This document shows positions 6,272-12,197 of a stretch of 13,267 nt of DNA, piece by piece (the first letter of the stretch is position 1; each line of letters starts with the position of its first letter). The translations under genes and the position numbers were made by a program. The notes under the pieces are model-generated. The model did no database searches. It was not told the origin of the DNA and saw only the letters and a program-made list of their open reading frames with translations. The stretch comes from Methylocystaceae bacterium (GTDB lineage: Bacteria > Pseudomonadota > Alphaproteobacteria > Rhizobiales > Beijerinckiaceae), in NCBI GenBank assembly GCA_003152255.1, contig PLZT01000541.1, positions 1-13,267 on the forward strand. The letters are read 5' to 3'.

Positions 6272-9001
6272 ATGGCCAGTTTGACGAGCACGCTAACACT
6301 TCGGATGATCGACGACCTGAGCAAGCCCGCTCGCACCGTCAGTCAGGCGCTCAAGGACGCCGCGCGCGACGCGCAGGATATGGCCAAGGGAATGGCCAAC
6401 ACCGGCGCGACGGATCGCTTCGTCTCGTCGCTGTCGAAGCTCAAGACGTCCGCATCCGATGTGCAAGCAGTCGCTCGTGCTTGGGTCGACTATTCCAAAT
6501 CCGCCGGGCTCGCCGCCAATTCCGCCGACTGGACGAAGGGCCAAGTCGCGAATGTGCGGCAATGGGAAAGCCAGACGATCTCCGCGCTCCGCAAGGTGAA
6601 GGCGGAACAGATCGCGTTCAACCGCTCGATCTCCGGGGCCGGCGGCGGCGGTATCGGCTTCGGCTCTAACATCGTCGGCGGCATGTCATCGATCGGCGCG
6701 GCCGAACTCGCGAAGATACGCAACAGCCAAAGACTATCCGCCGGCATGTCCGGGGCTGGACAAGCGGCGGCGATGGCTGTGGCGGCCAAACCGTCAAAGG
6801 TTCAACAGGCGGAAGCTCGCGCCAAGGCGACGGCAGAGGGCGGCGGGACATCGCTTATCCCGCTTGGCGGCGGATTGCTGCCGATGGCCGGCGCTTACGG
6901 CGCCTATGAGGCGGCGAGCGCGGTTGTCCACGCCGGCGTCGAGCGCCAGCACGCGCTCGTCGGCGCGGAGAATGCCGGCATATCGCCCGCCGACCTAAAG
7001 CGCGCCGAGGCGGCGTCTATTGCGGCCACCAAGGGAGCTCCGAACCTTTCCGCGACGGAAATCCTTACGCTTTTCAAGGAAGCCCGTTCGGCGGTGCAGC
7101 ACCCGGAGGAGACGTTCCACCTTATCCCCGACCTCGCCAAGGCGGCGAGCGTGCTCAAGGGCAGCGGTGTCGAGAACGCCAACATCGCCGATCTTGTGAA
7201 GGGCGGCGAATCTCTCGGCCTGATGAATGACCCGAAACGCTTTCACGCCTTCCTCGAAGGGCAAGTGAAAGCGATGCAGGTCATGGGCAAGACCATCTCG
7301 ACCGAGCAGATTTACGAGGCGGCAAAATACAGCAAGAGCGCGGGCGCGACGCTTTCTGACGAATTCTTGAATACGACGCTGCCGAGTCTCATTCAGGAAA
7401 TGCACGGCTCCAGCGCCGGCGACGCGATGGCGATGCTGGTCAAGACGCTACGGGGCGGCGTTGCGAACAAGCACCTGCCGGTGCAAAAGCTCAACGAGCT
7501 TGGGCTGCTCGAAGAGCCGAGCAAAATCAGGAAGAATAAGGCCGGGCAGATCATGGGCTATGCCGGCAAGGTGGTCGGTGACGAGATGCTGGCCTCGGAC
7601 CCGCGCAAGTGGTTCCAAGAAATCCTCAAGCCGGCGGCGGAAAAGGCCGGTTATGTCACGCTGTCCGACCAGGTGCGCTTGCTCAATCAAACGCTGCCGC
7701 AGACGGCGGCGAACTTGGGCCGCATCTTTCTGCAGCAAGAGAAGACGCTCGAACAGCATCGCAAGAATTACGAGGCCGCGCCGGGGCTGGACCAGGCCGT
7801 CGCCAATCAGACCAGGGACGCCAAGGCCGGCGTCATGGAGTTGAAGGCAGCACTCGATGACCTCGGCGCCGCCGTCTCTGCCTCGCCGGCGATTGGCTTG
7901 GGGTTGCACACAATCGCCGAGGGCTTGCGCTCGCTGCCCGATCCGGTCAAGACTCTTGGCGTGGAAGCCGCAGCCACCGCCGGCGCATTGCTGATACTGC
8001 GCACTGGTGGCGTGGCCGCGACTAGCGCGGGACTGACTGGCCTTGGAGGCGGTCTCGTAACGGCTACGGGTTTGCTTGGGCCATTCGCCGCCGGCCTTGC
8101 CGCCACGGCGGGGGCCTTCGAGGCGTTCAAAGGGCTGGCCGGGTGGATTCACGAATACCGGCGTAGCATGGGCTGGCTGCCATCCTCGGAATACGAAAAG
8201 GGCGGCAACGGCGAGGGTCCGGCGGCGTTCGACCGAATGCGCGGAATGAAGCCATCTCCCAGCGCACCAATCGACGCCGAGACGGCGAAGCGGCTCCATC
8301 GCGCTGATACGCCATCGATCCGTTACGGCCATCGCGGAACCACGCCATTCACGCCTGGCGCGGTCCCATTGTCCGGCGCGGCTGCCACGCGCGGTGCTGA
8401 TTATAGCATCGGACATATGCGTCCAGAATTTCGCACGCGCCTCGAGGGATTGATGGCCGAGGCGAAAGCCTCCGGCGTTCCCCTTTCGGTATTCAGCGGC
8501 TATCGTGACGATGCGTTGCAGGCCAGACTTTACGCGGCGTCGCATGGGTCCGGCATGGTTGGGCGTCCTGGCCATTCGCAGCATGGAAAAGGCATTGGGG
8601 CGGACTTGCGCGGCAATCTCGCCTGGGCGCATGAGCACGCCGCCAAATATGGCCTCAATTTTCCATATCTGCACGGCGGCACGCCGCACCCGGAGCCGTG
8701 GCATATCGGGCTTAACGCAAGGGAGATGCTATTCCATCGCAAAGAGAAAGCGGGTAGATCGCATGACCATCTCGCCATTGATATGGATGGTGCCGGAGCG
8801 CCGGCTGTCGCGCCGGATTTCGACCACGGCCCGGTGGTCGCATATCGCCGCGAAGTCCAGGGCGCGATCGCGGATTTGCAGAAGATGCACGAAATGACCG
8901 TGCGCCCGAACGTGCGGCTGGAGTCTCATGGTCGCCTTGGGGGGATTCTAGGCCGGACGCAGCGTGGGCATTTCTCGACGGCCGGCGTCCAGGGGGATTG
9001 A
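6272..9001 (+). CDS. Tape-measure-like tail protein with C-terminal M15 peptidase domain
   Basis: 909 residues with a GAGGAG site at about 6260. Residues 1-120 are helical (LTLRMIDDLSKPARTVSQAL), typical of tape-measure N-termini. Gly/Ala-rich and hydrophobic segments occur near 195-220 and 565-630 (LILRTGGVAATSAGLTG, then FAAGLAATAGAFEAF). Residues about 705-825 form a peptidase M15 (VanY/D,D-carboxypeptidase-like) domain: SGYRD with Arg745, SQHGKGIGADL with zinc ligands His771 and Asp778, and EPWHI with Glu808 and His811. The protein would set tail length or span the envelope while cleaving peptidoglycan peptides at entry. A 95-residue protein starts 1 base after its stop. No major tail, tube or sheath gene is present. 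A phage-derived secreted hydrolase is an alternative. Confidence 0.78.
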   Translation: MASLTSTLTLRMIDDLSKPARTVSQALKDAARDAQDMAKGMANTGATDRFVSSLSKLKTSASDVQAVARAWVDYSKSAGLAANSADWTKGQVANVRQWESQTISALRKVKAEQIAFNRSISGAGGGGIGFGSNIVGGMSSIGAAELAKIRNSQRLSAGMSGAGQAAAMAVAAKPSKVQQAEARAKATAEGGGTSLIPLGGGLLPMAGAYGAYEAASAVVHAGVERQHALVGAENAGISPADLKRAEAASIAATKGAPNLSATEILTLFKEARSAVQHPEETFHLIPDLAKAASVLKGSGVENANIADLVKGGESLGLMNDPKRFHAFLEGQVKAMQVMGKTISTEQIYEAAKYSKSAGATLSDEFLNTTLPSLIQEMHGSSAGDAMAMLVKTLRGGVANKHLPVQKLNELGLLEEPSKIRKNKAGQIMGYAGKVVGDEMLASDPRKWFQEILKPAAEKAGYVTLSDQVRLLNQTLPQTAANLGRIFLQQEKTLEQHRKNYEAAPGLDQAVANQTRDAKAGVMELKAALDDLGAAVSASPAIGLGLHTIAEGLRSLPDPVKTLGVEAAATAGALLILRTGGVAATSAGLTGLGGGLVTATGLLGPFAAGLAATAGAFEAFKGLAGWIHEYRRSMGWLPSSEYEKGGNGEGPAAFDRMRGMKPSPSAPIDAETAKRLHRADTPSIRYGHRGTTPFTPGAVPLSGAAATRGADYSIGHMRPEFRTRLEGLMAEAKASGVPLSVFSGYRDDALQARLYAASHGSGMVGRPGHSQHGKGIGADLRGNLAWAHEHAAKYGLNFPYLHGGTPHPEPWHIGLNAREMLFHRKEKAGRSHDHLAIDMDGAGAPAVAPDFDHGPVVAYRREVQGAIADLQKMHEMTVRPNVRLESHGRLGGILGRTQRGHFSTAGVQGD

Positions 9002-9002
9002 G

Positions 9003-9290
9003 ATGAGCGACGAACGCAAACGGCTCGATAGCGTCGAGAGACTGGCCAAGGGTAGCATTGACGCGCTGGAAACGCTGCTCGAGCAACACATAGTTCTTGC
9101 GCGGCTCATGGGCGCGCTGATCGCCGATCTTGGCGCCGATGACGCAGGGCTCCCGGCGCGCCTGTGGCAAATCATAGACGCACAAGGCGGCGAGCTCTCG
9201 GATTCGCAGCGGGCCTTCCTGGCGAATTTCCTCGGCGGCGGCGCTGCGGACCTACCCGACGCCGAGCCGTATGACGTCACGGCTCACTGA
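9003..9290 (+). CDS. Small hypothetical protein of the tail operon
   Basis: 95 residues starting at the ATG 1 base after the tape-measure stop codon, so translation is probably coupled; an ATG 39 bases upstream is also in frame but lies inside the preceding gene without a ribosome site. It has two predicted helices (RLDSVERLAKGSIDALETLLEQHIVLARLMGALIADLGAD and LPARLWQIIDAQ) and an acidic C-terminus (ADLPDAEPYDV). I do not recognise the family. The position after a tape measure suggests a small tail-assembly or chaperone-like component, which is inference. It is the last + strand gene before the converging RHH gene. Confidence 0.6.
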   Translation: MSDERKRLDSVERLAKGSIDALETLLEQHIVLARLMGALIADLGADDAGLPARLWQIIDAQGGELSDSQRAFLANFLGGGAADLPDAEPYDVTAH

Positions 9291-9322
9291 GCGCTTTTCC
9301 TCAACCTCACGCCCGCCCCGCA

Positions 9323-9502
9323 TTATTTCAGCCATTTTCGCTCCTTCAGCCAATCCGTCGTGATCTTCTGAAGAAGCGATGAGACCGTGCGACTATCAGC
9401 CTTGGCAGCCTTTTCAAGAGCTTTTTTCACCTCCGGTTCAGTCCGAAAGTTAACCATTTGGCTTGTCGGTTCCTTTTCCGAATCCTTCGTCGCTTTTGTC
9501 AT
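9323..9502 (-). CDS. Small ribbon-helix-helix (CopG/Arc-type) protein
   Basis: 59 residues, the only convincing minus-strand gene. The reverse-strand ATG (complement of 9500-9502) has GGGAA 6 bases upstream. The sequence has a beta strand (SQMVNFRTEP, about 14-23), a first helix (VKKALEKAAKADS, 25-37) and a second helix (VSSLLQKITTDWLKE, 40-54), which is the RHH fold of CopG, Arc and antitoxin-type repressors. The start codon lies 19 bases from a strong palindrome shared with the leader of the divergent operon at 9652, so the protein probably represses its own gene and perhaps that operon. It is not followed by a toxin-like gene. It is small enough to be missed by length-filtered gene calling. 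Confidence 0.65.
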   Translation of the reverse strand: MTKATKDSEKEPTSQMVNFRTEPEVKKALEKAAKADSRTVSSLLQKITTDWLKERKWLK

Positions 9503-9520
9503 AATTTGTTCCCGCTTGAC

Positions 9521-9560
9521 TTACCCTGTAAGACAGGGTAATCGTCTGTAAGACGGGATA
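9521..9560. promoter_or_regulatory. Palindrome plus direct repeat, probable operator between divergent genes
   Basis: TTACCCTG (9521-9528) and CAGGGTAA (9534-9541) form a perfect 8-bp inverted repeat around TAAGA. The core CTGTAAGAC is repeated at 9526-9534 and 9546-9554, 20 bases apart, and the second copy is itself a shorter palindrome GTCTGTAAGAC. Two sites on the same helix face between the RHH gene and the operon at 9652 suit cooperative binding of an RHH dimer. A TTGACT at 9516-9521 could serve as -35 for rightward transcription, but the -10 is poor. Confidence 0.5.
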
Positions 9561-9563
9561 GCA

Positions 9564-9620
9564 CAACCCGCTTCAACCCGCAACCCGCAAGACGCCCCAC
9601 GCCGAACCCTCATTTCGGCG
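9564..9620 (+). repeat. CAACCCGC repeats and a leader hairpin
   Basis: CAACCCGC occurs three times, at 9564-9571, 9574-9581 and 9581-9588. A hairpin follows: CGCCGAA (9600-9606) and TTCGGCG (9614-9620) around a 7-base loop. All lie in the untranslated leader of the gene at 9652. The role is unknown. Confidence 0.4.
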
Positions 9621-9651
9621 AACGCCCCCGGCTTGCCAAAAGGAGGATGAA

Positions 9652-10329
9652 ATGCACGACCTGAAAATCTCCCGCCGCTCTCTCGCCGCCGGCCTCGCGC
9701 TGGCGCCCATTGCTGGCCTTCCCGCGCTCGCTGGCGCGGCCATCGCCGACGACCCTGTGTTCGCCGCGCTCGCCGAATTGCAGCGCGTGAAGGCGACCGT
9801 AGAGACTGTCGGCAAGGTGCATTCCGCCGCCGAACAGGCAATTTTCGAGGCCAGAGCGCCGGGATTCGTTGAGTTTCAGGGGGAGCAAATCCGCAATCTC
9901 GCGCATCTCGACGCGGTGTTCAAAACCGATGGCGCTCTCACGCGTGAGAACGTCTTGTGGACGTTCCGCAACATGCGGGCGAAGCTCCCGCCGCGCCTAT
10001 CGCCAGCGGAGAAAGCCGCGCGCGATGCGACGCGGGAGGCCGAATACCGCAAGGCTCGCGCCGATCTGGAGCGCATCGTCGCGGCCGAAGCCGAAGCCCA
10101 CGCGCAATCGGGTTTTGACGAAGCCGAGGCCAAATGGAATGAGGCGACAAGCCGAGAGAACGAAGCCGAGGATGCGATTCTCGCCTGTGAGCCCCGCACA
10201 ACAGCCGGGGCGCTGGCGCTGCTGCGATTCGTCGCGGACCATGCGGCCAATTTCTCGGCCGATTACTTTGACACGGCCGGCGCCATCCGGCGGGCGCTCG
10301 AAGTTCTCAAAGCGAACGGGAGGGTGTGA
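9652..10329 (+). CDS. Exported (Tat-like signal) coiled-coil protein of unknown function
   Basis: 225 residues with a strong AAAGGAGG ribosome site just upstream of the ATG. The N-terminus has a twin-arginine-like signal: ISRRSLAAGLALAPIAGL (6-23) then ALAGAAIADDP, with a likely AxA cleavage region around 25-33. The mature part is almost entirely helical and charged (PRLSPAEKAARDATREAEY; IVAAEAEAHAQSGFDEAEAKWNEATSR), with no catalytic motif that I recognise. Similar secreted-looking helical proteins are common in accessory regions of Hyphomicrobiales, without known function. It heads an operon with two small proteins. The signal lacks the full FLK consensus, so Sec export or a cytoplasmic protein is possible. 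Confidence 0.6.
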   Translation: MHDLKISRRSLAAGLALAPIAGLPALAGAAIADDPVFAALAELQRVKATVETVGKVHSAAEQAIFEARAPGFVEFQGEQIRNLAHLDAVFKTDGALTRENVLWTFRNMRAKLPPRLSPAEKAARDATREAEYRKARADLERIVAAEAEAHAQSGFDEAEAKWNEATSRENEAEDAILACEPRTTAGALALLRFVADHAANFSADYFDTAGAIRRALEVLKANGRV

Positions 10330-10331
10330 CG

Positions 10332-10598
10332 ATGGACACTTATGATGTTGACGACGCCAGAATGCTCCACCATCCCGCCCGCGCCGGTCATCTCGAAAGC
10401 CTGGAATGCCATCTGAATAGCGCGGCTCGGCTATCTCGCGCGGTGTGGGCGCTGGCGATCTCCCCTGACTTTTCCACCGGGGAAAGGCGGGACGCGGAGG
10501 CGCTGACAGAGCTGGCGAGCGCGGCAGCGGATCATGCGAGCGCGGCGAGATATGTCTTTTACAAAGAGAACAGGGACAGCGGGAAGGAGGAGGCGTGA
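10332..10598 (+). CDS. Small hypothetical protein
   Basis: 88 residues from the ATG at 10332, preceded by GGGAGGG (10318-10324). A GTG at 10326 is in frame and would add two residues, but the ATG has better spacing. The sequence is helical (HPARAGHLESLECHLNSAARLSRAVWALAISPDF, then LTELASAAADHASAARYVFYKE) with no motif of known function. It starts 2 bases after the upstream stop (TGACGATGG) and the next gene begins with the same TGACGATGG junction, so the three genes are one translation-coupled operon. Confidence 0.6.
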   Translation: MDTYDVDDARMLHHPARAGHLESLECHLNSAARLSRAVWALAISPDFSTGERRDAEALTELASAAADHASAARYVFYKENRDSGKEEA

Positions 10599-10600
10599 CG

Positions 10601-10744
10601 ATGGCGACGGATATCTCTCGCCTCGCATTGGGCGCGCTCATTGTTCGCACCTGGCGCATCAAGCTCGCGCGGATCGTCATGAGGCTGGCGCGCGGCTTGA
10701 TGACGGTCGCCGAGCGCTTATTGCCGCCGGATTTGCGGCGATGA
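10601..10744 (+). CDS. Small basic helical protein, 47 residues
   Basis: ATG at 10601, preceded by an excellent ribosome site AAGGAGGAGG (10584-10593) at 7 bases. It encodes MATDISRLALGALIVRTWRI followed by KLARIVMRLARGLMTVAERL and LPPDLRR. The whole protein reads as one or two amphipathic helices with Arg/Lys alternating with hydrophobic residues, suggesting membrane or nucleic-acid contact. It follows the preceding stop by 2 bases. No family is recognised; the strong ribosome site and spacing are the main evidence that it is translated. Confidence 0.5.
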   Translation: MATDISRLALGALIVRTWRIKLARIVMRLARGLMTVAERLLPPDLRR

Positions 10745-10828
10745 CCGTCTATCACCCACGACAAAGGGCGGCGGGGAGCCTAGCGAGCGAAAGTTCTGCG
10801 TTCACTAGCGCTCGCGCGCGCGGACAGA

Positions 10829-10856
10829 CCCGGTTTCACAGCGCTGTGAAACCGGG
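10829..10856. repeat. Perfect 28-bp palindrome
   Basis: The arms CCCGGTTTCACAGC (10829-10842) and GCTGTGAAACCGGG (10843-10856) are exactly complementary with no spacer. There is no U-run after it on either strand, so a simple terminator is unlikely. It could be a binding site for a dimeric protein, a cruciform or replication-initiation structure, or a recombination or resolution site. Confidence 0.75.
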
Positions 10857-10892
10857 GAAATTCGGGAGCCCCTCGCGTGCGGGGACCTCGCT

Positions 10893-10915
10893 CAAGTGCT
10901 CATTTTGATCACTTG
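10893..10915. repeat. Inverted repeat with 10-bp arms
   Basis: CAAGTGCTCA (10893-10902) and TGATCACTTG (10906-10915) pair at 9 of 10 positions around TTT. It lies 37 bases after the 28-bp palindrome. Possible terminator-like hairpin or operator; the inner part is AT-rich. Confidence 0.45.
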
Positions 10916-10985
10916 CATTCCTCAGGGTGTCCCTCGCGCGCGCGGACGAACCGGTTAGGCGGGTTTAAAATTAACCCGACCTCGG

Positions 10986-11111
10986 ATGAACAGGCGGGCC
11001 GTTTTTGCGTTTGGCGGCGTTTCCAAACGAGCGATTTATGGCGTGAGCGGAATTGAAAACAGCCGCGCCAAAAGCCGACCAGTGCGGGCGGATATTCGCG
11101 GGACAGCATGA
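10986..11111 (+). CDS. Doubtful small ORF, 41 residues
   Basis: ATG at 10986, beginning MNRRAVFAFGGVSKRAIYGV and ending RADIRGTA. It has no good ribosome site and no recognisable domain. The composition is protein-like but basic. It lies within the origin-like region, so it may be chance; kept only as a low-confidence candidate. Confidence 0.15.
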   Translation: MNRRAVFAFGGVSKRAIYGVSGIENSRAKSRPVRADIRGTA

Positions 11112-11204
11112 GGCTTGCCAGAATCGCTGATTAGCGGCACGCTGGCGTGATGCGCGGCAACTGATTTGTCCACGCCTGTCTATGGAGATTGAAGCCCAGA
11201 AACA

Positions 11205-11360
11205 ATGAAAGCCCCCGAAGGGGCTCTCTGTCCGCACGAGGCGGGAAACTGATCGCTTGGCAGCATCAATTTCCCACCCCTCGCGCCTCTTGTCAACGCC
11301 GGATCATTCCCGGCGAACGCGGACGGCTGCGCTCATTCCTTCGGCGGGTTCCACAACCCG
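11205..11360 (+). promoter_or_regulatory. Chain of four hairpins in the leader of the replication-type gene
   Basis: Four inverted repeats follow each other: AGCCCC/GGGGCT around CGAA (11210-11225); a long nested stem 11238-11289 made of GAGGC/GCCTC, GGGAAA/TTTCCC, TGAT/ATCA and GCT/AGC; CGCCGG/CCGGCG (11297-11302 with 11310-11315); and CGGGTT/AACCCG (11345-11350 with 11355-11360), which ends on the first base of the GGAGG ribosome site of the 11371 gene. The last arms repeat those of 10960-10978. This looks like a structured 5' leader, possibly attenuation or antisense-RNA copy control, or a separate small RNA. Confidence 0.5.
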
Positions 11361-11370
11361 GAGGAAAGTC

Positions 11371-12132
11371 ATGCCTATTGCCGAGCAATTTCACACCGCC
11401 GCCCTCGCCGCCCGCACCTATGCCGAGATCGACCAGACCTCGCGCCTGCTATGGCGAGCCCATGCCGAGGGCGCTCTATCAGACGACGCGGCCCAAGTCG
11501 CAGCCGAGGCCCTACAGGCGCGGAAGGCTGTTTTGAGGGATAGACCCGCCGTCCACAGGCCACAGCGCGCCACGGGCCGGCGCGCTGTGTCTCCCGACCG
11601 CGCCCGTTCAATCGCCCGCCGACGCCGCGTCGCGCTGTGCGGCGCAATCCCCGCCAAGCTCGCCGCTAATTTCACCTTGGGGGAGATCGCGGCCCTTAGC
11701 GTCATCGCTGGCGAGATTCGACGCCAAGGTCATTGCGCCCTGCCGCTGGACGCCATCGCCGCAAAGGCTGGAGTCTGCCGCACAACGGCGCAAAACGCAT
11801 TGCGCGCCGCCCGCCTCGCCGGCCTTGTGATAGTGACCGAGCGCCCGCGCCCCGGACGAAAGAACTTGCCGAACGTGGTCAAGATCGTCTCGCCGGCTTG
11901 GTTGGCATGGCTTCGCCTTGGGGGCGATAGGGTTCAAAAAGTTGAACGCCACGGAAATCAGATAGATAAACCTTCCGGCAATCCGCCCGTGAGCAAGGAT
12001 TGGCTCTGCAATAGGAGAAACAGCGGCGCGGCCGAGCGGAGCGGAAAGGCCCGCGATGGCGTGACCGTGCTTCTCCCGCAAATCGACCGCGCCCACGCGC
12101 TCGCCTGTGCCGATGGCTTGGCTGTAAAATAA
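11371..12132 (+). CDS. HTH protein, candidate plasmid replication initiator
   Basis: 253 residues from the ATG at 11371 with GGAGGAAA at 11360-11367; a longer in-frame start at 11257 would translate through hairpins and is rejected. Residues 1-50 are helical with EGALSDDAAQVAAEALQARK. Residues 60-90 are strongly basic (RPQRATGRRAVSPDRARSIA, then RRRR). Residues 95-172 form a winged helix: FTLGEIAALSVIAGEI, LPLDAIAAKAGV, CRTTAQNALRAARLAGLVIV, then a wing (RPRPGRKNLPNVVKIV). I associate this arrangement with HTH proteins of rhizobial and Methylobacterium plasmids and islands, often beside parA. It probably binds origin or operator DNA. Its initiator role is inferred from position between the origin-like region and the par operon; a transcription regulator is the main alternative. 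Confidence 0.6.
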   Translation: MPIAEQFHTAALAARTYAEIDQTSRLLWRAHAEGALSDDAAQVAAEALQARKAVLRDRPAVHRPQRATGRRAVSPDRARSIARRRRVALCGAIPAKLAANFTLGEIAALSVIAGEIRRQGHCALPLDAIAAKAGVCRTTAQNALRAARLAGLVIVTERPRPGRKNLPNVVKIVSPAWLAWLRLGGDRVQKVERHGNQIDKPSGNPPVSKDWLCNRRNSGAAERSGKARDGVTVLLPQIDRAHALACADGLAVK

Positions 12133-12148
12133 GACATAAGAGCGCAAC

Positions 12149-12189
12149 AGCGTAAGCACGCTTGTATGTCGTTACGCTTTGGCATATGC
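12149..12189. promoter_or_regulatory. parA promoter with GCRTA-type repeats (candidate centromere/operator)
   Basis: Repeats: AGCGTAA at 12149-12155, its inverse TTACGCT at 12172-12178, and the palindrome GCATATGC at 12182-12189. CGTTACGC (12170-12177) is the exact reverse complement of GCGTAACG at 13106-13113 behind the operon. A possible promoter is TTGTAT (12162-12167) with TATGCT (12185-12190) at 17 bases, so repeat binding would cover the -10. In this type of par system the RHH partner binds such repeats and represses its own promoter. Confidence 0.55.
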
Positions 12190-12197
12190 TACGGCCC

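Larger units (their letters stand above)
10811..10956 (+). repeat. Imperfect 24-bp direct repeat pair around the palindrome
   Basis: CTCGCGCGCGCGGAC followed by AGACCCGGTT (10811-10835) and CTCGCGCGCGCGGAC followed by GAACCGGTT (10933-10956) share the first 15 bases and an ACCCGGTT/ACCGGTT end. A diverged third copy, CCTCGCGTGCGGGGACC, lies at 10870-10886. Spacing is 122 bases between the two main copies. The 28-bp palindrome begins within the end of the first copy. Confidence 0.5.
10745..11370. other. Repeat-rich, apparently non-coding region; candidate replication origin
   Basis: About 600 bases with no convincing long gene in any frame. It contains imperfect direct repeats, a perfect 28-bp palindrome, other inverted repeats, an AT-rich pocket (10963-10974) flanked by CGGGTT and AACCCG, a DnaA-box-like TTGTCCACG at 11166-11174 (7 of 9 to TTATCCACA) and a chain of hairpins before the HTH gene at 11371. 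A position next to a replication-type HTH protein and a ParA operon suits an origin (oriV), but no classical iteron array is visible. The assignment is inference. Confidence 0.4.

Noticed and set aside
6225..6284. Short frame starting ATGATG at the end of the 6013 gene
   Set aside because: It gives only about 19 residues and merely spans the leader and ribosome site of the tape-measure gene.
7448..8704. Long open frame of 418 codons on the minus strand
   Set aside because: It is antisense to the tape-measure gene, whose domains are clear; the reverse product is Arg/Gly/His-rich without motifs.
9323..9502. Toxin-antitoxin pair at the RHH gene
   Set aside because: No toxin-like gene adjoins it on the minus strand; the neighbour at 9003-9290 is convergent and does not resemble RelE, MazF or PIN toxins.
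10741..10908. 55-codon frame beginning with an ATGA overlap after the 47-residue gene
   Set aside because: Its Ser/Arg/Gly-rich product runs across the 28-bp palindrome and repeats, which fits noncoding DNA better than a protein.
11257..11370. Upstream extension of the rep-like gene to an earlier ATG
   Set aside because: The extension translates the hairpin leader into Ser/Arg/Thr-rich sequence, and the ATG at 11371 has the good ribosome site.
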